From XN24 sp035514535 (GTDB taxonomy: Bacteria; Pseudomonadota; Gammaproteobacteria; Steroidobacterales; XN24): a stretch of 64,000 nt of DNA. Positions within the stretch are counted from its first letter, which is position 1, and every line of letters starts with the position of its first letter. The DNA lies in NCBI GenBank assembly GCA_035514535.1, contig DATKAZ010000003.1, positions 1-64,000 of the forward strand, written 5' to 3'. The notes under the pieces were generated by a model. It saw nothing but the letters and a program-made list of their open reading frames with translations, did no database searches and was not told the DNA's origin. This document shows, in pieces, positions 28,378 through 36,454 of the stretch. The position numbers were made by a program, and so were the translations under genes.

Positions 28378-30865
28378 TTTCCGCTATGCGCTGCGCCAGG
28401 TCGTTAAGCGGCCCGCATTGTCCTTCGTGGTCGTGCTGATGCTGGCTGTCGGGATCGGGGCGAACGCCGCCATGTTCTCGCTGTTTCACCAGATTCTGCT
28501 GCGCCCGCTGCCGGTGCCGGACCCGGGCAGCCTCGTCAACCTGGGGTCCCCGGGCCCGAAAACGGGCTCGGTTTCGTGCAGCGGCATCGGTAGCTGCGAC
28601 TACGTATTCAGTTATCCGATGCTGCGCGACCTCGAACGCGAACAGACGGTATTCACGGCTATCGCCGCGCACCGTAACTTCGGCGCCAGCATCGCCGCCG
28701 ACGGCCAGGCGATCAGTGGCGGCGGCCGGCTGGTCAACGGCGGTTACTTCCAGGTTCTGAATCTCACGGCCGCGCTCGGTCGGCTGATCGGCCCGCAGGA
28801 CGAGCCGCAAGTCGGCGAAGGGCACGTCGCCGTGCTGAGCCATGCGTACTGGCAGAACGCCTTTGGCGGAGACCCGGGCGTGCTCGGCCGGACGCTGATC
28901 GTCAACGGCCAGTCCCTGGAAATCATCGGCGTCGCGCCGGAGGGATTCACGGGCACCTCGTTCGGTCCCGGGCCGCAGGTGTTCGTGCCGCTGACCCTGC
29001 GTTGGCTCATGGAGCCATATTTCCCGCTCAGCGATGAGAATCGACAGTCCTACTGGTTGTACATGTTCGCGCGCCTCAAGCCCGGCGTGACGCCGGAGGA
29101 AGCAGCGGGCGAGATCAACGGGCCGTACCGCGCGATCATCAACGACGTCGAGGCACCGCTGAACACCAGCATGTCCGAGCACACACTGGCGCGCTTCAAG
29201 GAAAAGACGCTGGTGCTGGAGCCCGGTGCGCGCGGCCAGAGCAGTACGCCGGAGGAGGCGCGCGTGCCGCTGACGCTGCTGTTCTGCGTGACCGGGCTGG
29301 TGCTGCTGATCGTCTGCGTGAACATCGCCAACCTGCTGCTCGCGCGCGGCGCGGCGCGCGCCGGCGAGATGGCGGTGCGTGCCTCGATCGGTGCCAGTCG
29401 CCGCCAGATGGTGGCGCAGCTTCTGACCGAGGCCGGCGTGCTCGGTGCACTTGGCTGCATCGCCAGCCTGCCGGTTGCGGCGGCCACGCTCGGCGTGATC
29501 GCCGCGATCATGCCGTCGTCCGCCCGGGCCGTGACGCTCGAGCTGAGCGGTCCCGCGATCGGGTTCGCAGTGGTGGCAGCCATGGGCACCGTGCTGCTGT
29601 TCGGACTGTTCCCGGCACTGGCCGCGACCCGCACGCCGCCAGGTACGGTCCTCAAGGGCCAGGCCGGGCAGCCTTCCGGCGGCCGCGGCGTCGCCCGCTT
29701 TCGCAATTCCCTGGCCACCGTGCAGATCGCGTTCTCGATGGTATTGCTGGTGCTGGCCGGCCTGTTCACCCAAAGCCTCGCCAACGTCGGCAAGGTGGAC
29801 CTCGGCTTGCGCGCCGACTCGGTCGCGACCTTCTCGATCGCGCCCGTGCTGAACGGCTACACTGCAGAACGTTCGCGCCAGCTGTTCCGGCGCATCGAGG
29901 AGGAACTCGCGGCACTGCCCGGTGTTGTCAGCGTCGCCTCGTCCATGGTGCCGGTGGTCGCCGGCGACAACTGGGGCAGCAACGTGTCGGTCGAGGGCTT
30001 CGACGCGGCGCCCGACACGGACCGGAATGCCAGCTACAACGAGGTCGGGCCTGGGTTTTTCCGCACTTTGCAGATTCCGCTCCTGGCCGGGCGCGACTTC
30101 AGCGAGGCCGACACGCTCGGCGGCGCGCGCGTCGCGATCGTCAATGAGACGTTTGCGCGCAAGTTCGCCCTGGGCGCCGATGCGGTCGGCAAGCGCATGG
30201 CGACCGGCTCAGGCGATGAACTCGAAATCGAGATCATCGGGCTCCTCAAGGATGCGAAATACAGCCAGGTAAAGGACGAGGTCCCGCCGCAGTTCTTTCT
30301 CGCACGGCACCAGAACGAGGACCTTGGCTTCATGAACTTCTACGTGCGGACTTCGCTCGATCCGGACCAGGTGCTGGCCGCCGTGCCGGGCGTGGTGGCA
30401 TCGCTCGACCCCAATCTCCCCGTCGACAACCTGTCGACCTTGCCCGACGTCATTCGCGACACGGTCTTCCTCGATCGGCTCATTGGCCTTTTGTCCAGCG
30501 GCTTCGCGGTGCTGGCGACACTGCTCGCAGCGACCGGGCTGTACGGTGTGTTGTCGTACTCGGTTGTGCAGCGCACCCGCGAACTCGGCCTGCGCCAGGC
30601 GCTCGGCGCCACGCCGCTCCGGCTGCGCGGCATGGTGCTGCGCCAGGTGGGCTGGATGGCCCTGGCGGGCGGCTTGGCCGGGCTGGGTTTCGCGGTCCTG
30701 CTCGGCCGCGCCGCGGAAGCCGTGCTCTTCGGCCTGAGCGGCTACGATCCGGTCGTGCTGTCCGGGGCGGTCGTAGTGCTGGGCGCAGTTGTGCTCATCG
30801 CAGGCTACCTGCCGGCACGCCGCGCATCGCGTATCACGCCGATGGAGGCGCTGCGTTATGAGTGA
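28370..30865 (+). CDS. Permease P8, double-FtsX ABC permease with a Cys pair
   Basis: P8 is the longest sibling (831 aa). Its leader NNFRYALRQVVKRPAL and TM1 (SFVVVLMLAVGIGANAAMFSLF) resemble the 'acidobacterial duplicated orphan permease' form most closely. The first periplasmic domain has an insert with two closely spaced cysteines (VSCSGIGSCDYVFSYPM, about residues 70 and 76) that could form a disulfide; the same insert is not seen in the other permeases. Coupling regions are EMAVRASIGASRRQMVAQLL and ELGLRQALGATPLRLRGMVL. The tail is TPMEALRYE. The accessory M20 peptidase gene starts 3 nt after its stop. Confidence 0.93.
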   Translation: MNNFRYALRQVVKRPALSFVVVLMLAVGIGANAAMFSLFHQILLRPLPVPDPGSLVNLGSPGPKTGSVSCSGIGSCDYVFSYPMLRDLEREQTVFTAIAAHRNFGASIAADGQAISGGGRLVNGGYFQVLNLTAALGRLIGPQDEPQVGEGHVAVLSHAYWQNAFGGDPGVLGRTLIVNGQSLEIIGVAPEGFTGTSFGPGPQVFVPLTLRWLMEPYFPLSDENRQSYWLYMFARLKPGVTPEEAAGEINGPYRAIINDVEAPLNTSMSEHTLARFKEKTLVLEPGARGQSSTPEEARVPLTLLFCVTGLVLLIVCVNIANLLLARGAARAGEMAVRASIGASRRQMVAQLLTEAGVLGALGCIASLPVAAATLGVIAAIMPSSARAVTLELSGPAIGFAVVAAMGTVLLFGLFPALAATRTPPGTVLKGQAGQPSGGRGVARFRNSLATVQIAFSMVLLVLAGLFTQSLANVGKVDLGLRADSVATFSIAPVLNGYTAERSRQLFRRIEEELAALPGVVSVASSMVPVVAGDNWGSNVSVEGFDAAPDTDRNASYNEVGPGFFRTLQIPLLAGRDFSEADTLGGARVAIVNETFARKFALGADAVGKRMATGSGDELEIEIIGLLKDAKYSQVKDEVPPQFFLARHQNEDLGFMNFYVRTSLDPDQVLAAVPGVVASLDPNLPVDNLSTLPDVIRDTVFLDRLIGLLSSGFAVLATLLAATGLYGVLSYSVVQRTRELGLRQALGATPLRLRGMVLRQVGWMALAGGLAGLGFAVLLGRAAEAVLFGLSGYDPVVLSGAVVVLGAVVLIAGYLPARRASRITPMEALRYE

Positions 30866-30868
30866 AGG

Positions 30869-32434
30869 ATGCGCATGGTGCTGAAAATCGCCTCAATGCT
30901 GCTTTCGGGGCTGGTGCTGATCGCCTGCGGTATCGCCCGTGGCCAGGATCCGGCGTCGACAGCGGGCAGCGATGCACTGCTGGCTGTGCGCGAATACCAC
31001 GCGACACACGCGCGTAAGATTCTCGATGAACTGCGCGATTTCCTGGCGCTGCCGAACGTGGCCAGCGATCGGGACCAAATCGAGCGCAACGCGGATCACC
31101 TGGTTGCACTGCTCGAACGGCGGGGCATTGCCGCGCGTACGTTGCGTGTGCCGGGCGCTCCGCCGGCAGTTTACGGTGCCTACAACGTCCCGGATGCGGC
31201 GCGCACCGTCGTGTTCTACGCCCATTACGACGGCCAACCCGCGCCCGCCGACCAGGGCTGGGTCAGCGATCCGTGGACACCCGTGCTCCGCGCCGGTGCG
31301 CTGGCCGACGGCGCCGACGTACTCGACTGGACGGAGCTGGACGGCGATATCGATGAAGACTGGCGTATATACGCGCGTTCGGCCAGCGACGACAAGTCGC
31401 CGATCATCGCGCTGCTCGCCGCATTCGACGCGCTCCAGGCCGCCGGCATCGAGCCGGCGGTGAACCTGCGCTTCTTCTTCGAGGGCGAGGAGGAAGCCGG
31501 TTCACCGCACCTTGCAGATCTCCTGCACGCGCATCGTGATTTGCTCACCGCGGATCTCTGGCTGTTCTGCGACGGCCCGGTGCACCAGGACGGGCGCGGC
31601 CAGGTCGTGTTCGGCGTGCGCGGCGCACTGGGCCTCGAGATGACCGTATATGGTCCGCTGCGCGCGCTGCATTCGGGGCACTATGGCAACTGGGCGCCCA
31701 ATCCGGCCGCGCGCCTCGCGGAACTCATTGCCTCGATGCGAAACGGCGACGGTGACATCCTCGTGGACGGCTTCTACGATCAGGTGCGCCCGCTCGGGGA
31801 TGCTGAGCAGGCGGCCCTGGCGGCAGTACCCGATGCCGACACGGCATTACGCCGCGAGCTCGCGATCGGGCGCGCCGAGGCGGACGATGCACGCTTGGTC
31901 GAGCGGATCATGCTGCCGGCGATCAATGTGCGCGGCATCCGGGCTGGCGGCGTGCAGGACGAGGCGGCAAACGCGATCCCCACCGAGGCGCACGCGTCGA
32001 TGGACTTCCGCCTGGTCCCGGACCTCGGTCCGGACGATGTGAAATCGCTCGTCGAGGCACACGTGCGCGCGCAGGGCTATACGATCGTCCGCGACACGCC
32101 GGCGCCCGATATTCGCCGAAAGCATGCGCAACTCGTGCGAATGAACTGGGGCGGCGGCTATCCCGGCCTGCGCACGCCGATGGACCTGCCCGTGTCCCGC
32201 GCCGTGGCCGCGGCGGTCGAGGCGGCGCGGGGCGAGGCCGTCGTGCGCATTCCAAACCTCGGTGGCAGCCTGCCGATCTACTTGTTCGACGAAATCCTCG
32301 ACACGACGCTGATCATCGTGCCCATGGTCAACCACGACAACAACCAGCACGCCGCGAACGAGAATGTGCGCATCGGCAACATCTGGACCGGCATCGACAT
32401 GTACGCGTACCTGATGGCACGGCTGGACTGGTGA
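30869..32434 (+). CDS. M20 family metallopeptidase, probable lipoprotein
   Basis: The 521-residue product has a signal peptide with a lipobox-like LIAC (cysteine 20, followed by glycine), so it is probably an exported lipoprotein, although cleavage after ARG by ordinary signal peptidase is possible. The dizinc catalytic series is visible: VVFYAHYDGQPAP, ARSASDDKSP, the EGEEEAGSP general base, LFCDGP, and the final histidine in VNHDNNQHAANEN. The family contains di- and carboxypeptidases and amidohydrolases. It sits 3 nt after P8 within the permease run, so it should be transcribed with the exporter. A role in trimming or detoxifying an exported peptide outside the inner membrane is inference. 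Confidence 0.9.
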   Translation: MRMVLKIASMLLSGLVLIACGIARGQDPASTAGSDALLAVREYHATHARKILDELRDFLALPNVASDRDQIERNADHLVALLERRGIAARTLRVPGAPPAVYGAYNVPDAARTVVFYAHYDGQPAPADQGWVSDPWTPVLRAGALADGADVLDWTELDGDIDEDWRIYARSASDDKSPIIALLAAFDALQAAGIEPAVNLRFFFEGEEEAGSPHLADLLHAHRDLLTADLWLFCDGPVHQDGRGQVVFGVRGALGLEMTVYGPLRALHSGHYGNWAPNPAARLAELIASMRNGDGDILVDGFYDQVRPLGDAEQAALAAVPDADTALRRELAIGRAEADDARLVERIMLPAINVRGIRAGGVQDEAANAIPTEAHASMDFRLVPDLGPDDVKSLVEAHVRAQGYTIVRDTPAPDIRRKHAQLVRMNWGGGYPGLRTPMDLPVSRAVAAAVEAARGEAVVRIPNLGGSLPIYLFDEILDTTLIIVPMVNHDNNQHAANENVRIGNIWTGIDMYAYLMARLDW

Positions 32435-32442
32435 AGCAGGAC

Positions 32443-33078
32443 ATGAATGAAACAAGGGAAGCTTATCGCCGCCTGTACGCATCTGCGCGGCGCTTGAGCA
32501 TCGATCGCGCTGCTGCGGAGGATCTCTTGCAGGACGCCTTGCTGGTTGCGCTGAAGGCCGGCCGCGCGCCCTTGAGCAATCCCGCAGACCTGCCGTGGCT
32601 GAACGGTGTATTGCGCAACCGGGCCGCTATGCGCGCACGGACAGGCGCGCGACGCAGCGCACGCGAGCGCGATTACGGCAGTTCGATGGAGGATGAACGG
32701 GGAAGTGCGGAACCAGCGATGGAATTCGATGCTTTGCTGGCGCCGATGGCGCCTGCGGCGCGCGCGGTCGCCATCCTGGTCCTGCATGGCCTGACTGCCG
32801 AAGAAATTCGCTGGATTCATCGGCTTTCGGCTACCGCATTCCGCCAGCGACTGACCTCGATCCGCAAGTCCCTGAAATCGCTTCCAGCGGACCTGCGGGG
32901 CGAGGCGCTTGCCACGGCCCTGCACCGGCCGGGCATCCCCGGGCTCGAAACAGGGCTGATCCGCCGTGCGCTGCGCGCGACGCTCGCGCGGATGCCCGCT
33001 GTCGGCAGCCACGATCCGGATGGCCACCTGATCCTCATTTCGCTCGACGCTCACAGAAGCGGCTCCGGCGGCAACTGA
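32443..33078 (+). CDS. ECF-like RNA polymerase sigma factor
   Basis: The product (211 aa from the ATG at 32443; a GTG at 32431 overlapping the M20 stop is also possible) has a sigma-70 region 2 (AYRRLYASARRLSIDRAAAEDLLQDALLVALKAG) and a region 4-like helix-turn-helix (LTAEEIRWIHRLSATAFRQRLTSIRKSLKSL). Region 2 keeps the AEDLLQDA polymerase-contact helix. A C-terminal extension of about 60 residues follows. No anti-sigma gene is adjacent; the next gene is a VOC protein. Its position inside a sigma-54-driven run suggests a regulatory cascade. The region 4 recognition helix is not typical, so DNA binding should be treated as likely rather than proven. Confidence 0.75.
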   Translation: MNETREAYRRLYASARRLSIDRAAAEDLLQDALLVALKAGRAPLSNPADLPWLNGVLRNRAAMRARTGARRSARERDYGSSMEDERGSAEPAMEFDALLAPMAPAARAVAILVLHGLTAEEIRWIHRLSATAFRQRLTSIRKSLKSLPADLRGEALATALHRPGIPGLETGLIRRALRATLARMPAVGSHDPDGHLILISLDAHRSGSGGN

Positions 33079-33098
33079 AGGGCGAGGAGGAACATGAC

Positions 33099-33476
33099 AT
33101 GATCAATCAGACAAAAACTGAAATCGCCGCTGTCTTCAAGGTCGGCAAGCTGGAGCGGACGCTGGCGTTCTACCGCGACGTGCTGGGGCTCGAGATCGAG
33201 CGTCACGATGACGGCCACGGCGCCGCCTACGGCATGGGCCGGATCGGCAGCGCGTGGTTCATTTTCTTTGAGGAGGCGGACGTCAAGCCTGGCGGTTCTC
33301 CGATTCTCGTCTTCAGCGTGAAAGGCGGCATCGAGAGAACCGTGGAGATCCTGGTGCGCAAGGGGGTCGAGATCGTGGTGCCGGTCAGCGAGGCACCCGG
33401 TGGCTTGAGCGCGGACTTTCTCGACCCGGACGGCCATGTGTTGAGCCTGTACCAGGCGAAAGGGGCCGCGCCGTGA
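33099..33476 (+). CDS. VOC (glyoxalase/bleomycin-resistance fold) protein
   Basis: The 125-residue protein has two beta-alpha-beta-beta-beta modules: LERTLAFYRDVLGLEIERHDDGHG at the start and SADFLDPDGHVLSLYQA at the end, the typical ending of the superfamily. Members bind metals or small hydrophobic ligands and act as isomerases, dioxygenases or resistance proteins. It follows the sigma factor gene by 20 nt and precedes P9 by 10 nt, so a role in binding or modifying the transported compound is conceivable but unproven. The sequence after its stop reads VREE-stop in the next frame, like a permease tail, and forms the ribosome-binding site of P9. Confidence 0.88.
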   Translation: MINQTKTEIAAVFKVGKLERTLAFYRDVLGLEIERHDDGHGAAYGMGRIGSAWFIFFEEADVKPGGSPILVFSVKGGIERTVEILVRKGVEIVVPVSEAPGGLSADFLDPDGHVLSLYQAKGAAP

Positions 33477-33486
33477 GGGAGGAGTG

Positions 33487-35907
33487 ATGGAAGATCTCAG
33501 GTTCGCGATGCGCGCTCTTGCACGTCGGCCGACGTACACCATCATCACGGTACTGGTGCTCGCGCTGGCGATCGGCGCGAACACCACGGTGTTCAGCGTG
33601 TTCAACGGCTTTTTCCTGCGGCCGCTGCCGTATCCGGACGGCGACCGGCTGGTCTTCGTGTATGACAGCTATCCGAAGATCGGCCTGGACATGGCCGGGA
33701 CTGCGATTCCCGACTATGTCGAGCGCCGCGAGCAGGCGCCGTCGCTCGAGGAACTTGCGATCTTCACGGGTACGCAGCGCACCCTTGGTGGCCAGGGCGA
33801 CCCCGAGCGGATCTCGGTGCCGCGCGTATCGCCGTCGCTGTTCGACGTGCTCGGCATCCGGCCGATGCTGGGGCGCACTTTCAGTGATGATGAGGCGACC
33901 ATCGGTAACGATCGCGTCGTAGTCCTGAGTCACACCCTGTGGCAGACGCGATTCGGCGGGCAGGCGGACATCGTCGGCCGCGACGTGCGCCTGGATGGCG
34001 AAGCGTTCACGGTCGTCGGGGTGATGCCGGACGGCTTCGGCTTTCCGAACCAGAATGCACGCGCCTGGGTGCCCTTTGCTTTCACCCAGGAGCAGATGAC
34101 CGACGACGAGCGAGGCACGCAGTTTTCCGCCAGCATCGGCCGGCTCAAGCCGGGTGCGACACTCGAGGGACTGAATACGGAACTCGACGCAATCGTGCAG
34201 CGTAATCTGCAGCGCCTGCCCGAATTCATCCCTTGGGTCGAGTCCAGCGGCTTCACGGGGCGTGCCAGGTTTGTGCGCGACGTCGCCGTCGGCAACCTCA
34301 AGCAGATGCTGCTGGTCCTCCAGGCCATCGTATTCGCGGTGCTGCTGATCGCCTGCGCAAACGTGGCCAACTTGCAGCTTGCGCGCATGGCCGCGCGGCG
34401 CAAGGAACTGGCGGTGCGGGCAGTGCTCGGCGCGCGGCGCGGCCGGCTGGCAACGCTGGTGCTGGGCGAGAGCCTGGCACTGTCCGCGCTCGGTGCGGTC
34501 GCCGGCCTGGTGCTGGCATACGGCGGACTGGAGCTCGTGCGCAATCTGGGTCTGGATCGCACCAGCCAGGGATTCGAGTTTGCGCTGGATCCGACGGTGC
34601 TCGTATTTACGGCAGGCGCGGCGTTGCTGGCGGCCGTGGTCTCTGCCCTGCTGCCGGTCATCGCGCTATGGCGCGACAACCTCGGACAAAGCATCCAGGA
34701 GGCGGGCCGGCTCGGCGGCGGCGGTCGTGCGGCGCAGACCTTCCGCAGCAGCCTCGTGATCTTGCAGATCGCCATCAGCGTAGCTCTGCTGACCGGTGCC
34801 GGCCTGCTGACAAAGAGCTTTTATGCACTGCAGCAGCAAGGGCCCGGGTTCAACGCGGAGAGTCTGCTGACTGCCCGGGTCGGCCTGCCGCAGCACCTTT
34901 ACCAGGACGATAGTGCGCGCGCACGGTTCTACGAACGCGCTCTCGAGGAATTGCGGGCGCTGCCGGGTGTCAGCCATGCGGCATTTGCGTCCGTGGTGCC
35001 GTTTTCCGGCAGCAACTCGCAGGGCTCGGTCGTCATCGACGGCTATACGCCGCCCGAGGGCGCGTCACCACCGCACACGCAGATCCGCGCCATCGACGAG
35101 CAGTACCTGCCGGCGCTGGAGGTGCCGATCATCAAGGGCCGCAATTTCGCGTCACGTGAAACAGAGCCGGTGGCCATCGTCGACGAAAACATGGCGCACA
35201 AGTACTGGCCGCATGGCGACGCACTCGGCCAGCGCCTGCGCCGTACCTTCGACGCTGAAAATGCGTGGCACACCGTGGTCGGCGTGGTGCCCGCAATCAA
35301 GCATGGCAGCCTCACCGAGGACCCGAAAAAAGAAACGATCTACTGGCATTACCTCCAGCGGCCGACGCCCGGCGGTGTCTTCACGCTGCGCACAACCCTA
35401 CCGCCCAAGCAACTGCAGCGCGCCGCCAATGACGCAGTCATGCGCATCGATCCGGATTTGCCGCTGTTCGACGTGCGGACGCTCGATGAACGTCTCGCGA
35501 TGTCGCTCGGGCCGCAGCGCACGCCGATGGTGCTGACCCTGGTGTTCGCCACCGTGGCATTCGTGCTCGCCGTGATCGGCGTCTACGGGATGCTGACCTG
35601 GGCGGTCACTCAGCGCGTCGGCGAGATCGGCGTGCGTATGGCGCTGGGCGCGAAGACGTCCGATATCGTCCGGCTGGTGGTCCGCAACGGCGGCCGGCTG
35701 ACCGCGATCGGACTGTTGCTTGGCGTCGTCGCAGCGGTGGCGCTCGGGCAACTCATGGCAGCGCAGATTCATGACGTGAGCCCGCTCGATCCGCAGGTGT
35801 TCGTCATCGTGCTCGTCGGTCTGGCGGCCGCCGCAATGCTCGCCAGCTGGCTGCCGGCGCGGCGCGCGGGGCGGATCGATCCCATGGTTGCGTTGAGGGA
35901 GGAGTGA
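33487..35907 (+). CDS. Permease P9, double-FtsX ABC permease
   Basis: P9 (806 aa) has leader EDLRFAMRALARRP and TM1 YTIITVLVLALAIGANTTVFSV. The ATG at 33487 is chosen over a GTG one codon earlier because a GAGGGAGGAG sequence precedes it. Coupling regions are ELAVRAVLGARRGRLATLVL and EIGVRMALGAKTSDIVRLVV. The tail is DPMVALREE. It is the first permease after the three-gene accessory block and is followed within 2 nt by a small secreted protein gene. Confidence 0.93.
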   Translation: MEDLRFAMRALARRPTYTIITVLVLALAIGANTTVFSVFNGFFLRPLPYPDGDRLVFVYDSYPKIGLDMAGTAIPDYVERREQAPSLEELAIFTGTQRTLGGQGDPERISVPRVSPSLFDVLGIRPMLGRTFSDDEATIGNDRVVVLSHTLWQTRFGGQADIVGRDVRLDGEAFTVVGVMPDGFGFPNQNARAWVPFAFTQEQMTDDERGTQFSASIGRLKPGATLEGLNTELDAIVQRNLQRLPEFIPWVESSGFTGRARFVRDVAVGNLKQMLLVLQAIVFAVLLIACANVANLQLARMAARRKELAVRAVLGARRGRLATLVLGESLALSALGAVAGLVLAYGGLELVRNLGLDRTSQGFEFALDPTVLVFTAGAALLAAVVSALLPVIALWRDNLGQSIQEAGRLGGGGRAAQTFRSSLVILQIAISVALLTGAGLLTKSFYALQQQGPGFNAESLLTARVGLPQHLYQDDSARARFYERALEELRALPGVSHAAFASVVPFSGSNSQGSVVIDGYTPPEGASPPHTQIRAIDEQYLPALEVPIIKGRNFASRETEPVAIVDENMAHKYWPHGDALGQRLRRTFDAENAWHTVVGVVPAIKHGSLTEDPKKETIYWHYLQRPTPGGVFTLRTTLPPKQLQRAANDAVMRIDPDLPLFDVRTLDERLAMSLGPQRTPMVLTLVFATVAFVLAVIGVYGMLTWAVTQRVGEIGVRMALGAKTSDIVRLVVRNGGRLTAIGLLLGVVAAVALGQLMAAQIHDVSPLDPQVFVIVLVGLAAAAMLASWLPARRAGRIDPMVALREE

Positions 35908-35908
35908 C

Positions 35909-36454
35909 ATGTACCGCACGAGTTTTTACGGAATCTTGCTGTTGCTCGTCCTGGGCGCGGCCGAGCCTGGCACCGCGGAAATCGCCGAGCGTTGCAGTGG
36001 CGACGAGCAACGCCAGTTCGACTTCTGGCTCGGCGCCTGGGAAGTTCACGATGCCCAGGGCGAGTTCGCCGGCCACAACGACATCCGGCGCGTCGCGGAT
36101 GGCTGCGCGCTGCTGGAGCACTGGCGTGGCGTCCGCGGCGGCGAGGGCGTGAGCATCAACACCTACGAAGTCGACGCAAAGCGCTGGACGCAACGCTGGG
36201 TCGGTGCCGGCGTGACTCTGTGGCTGGAAGGCGGGCTGGAGGAAGGGCGGATGGTGCTCACGTCGCCCGTGCCCCGGAACACGCCGCGGGGCCCGGTTCT
36301 GGACCGAATCACCTGGGCCGCCCTCGATGACGGTCGTGTGCGCCAGGTGTGGGACGTGTCCGTCGACGACGGCGCCAATTGGCAGACGATATTCGAAGGA
36401 TATTACTCTGCGGCCCCGTCGACGGCCGATGACAATGTGGGGGCACAGCTATGA
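35909..36454 (+). CDS. Secreted DUF1579-like (lipocalin-type) protein
   Basis: The 181-residue product starts with a Sec signal peptide (FYGILLLLVLGAAEPGTAEIA). The mature part opens with QRQFDFWLGAWEVHD, the hallmark of DUF1579-like beta-barrel proteins, and continues with DGCALLEHW and YEVDAKRWTQRWVG strands. Such proteins are thought to have a calycin-like fold suited to binding small hydrophobic ligands; no enzymatic activity is known to me. It begins 2 nt after P9 and overlaps P10 by ATGA, so it is made together with the permeases. A periplasmic carrier for the transported molecule is an attractive but untested idea. Confidence 0.8.
   Translation: MYRTSFYGILLLLVLGAAEPGTAEIAERCSGDEQRQFDFWLGAWEVHDAQGEFAGHNDIRRVADGCALLEHWRGVRGGEGVSINTYEVDAKRWTQRWVGAGVTLWLEGGLEEGRMVLTSPVPRNTPRGPVLDRITWAALDDGRVRQVWDVSVDDGANWQTIFEGYYSAAPSTADDNVGAQL

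Noticed and set aside
28271..29773. A 500-codon minus-strand frame opposite P8
   Set aside because: Shadow of permease coding sequence; composition and lack of motifs argue against a gene.
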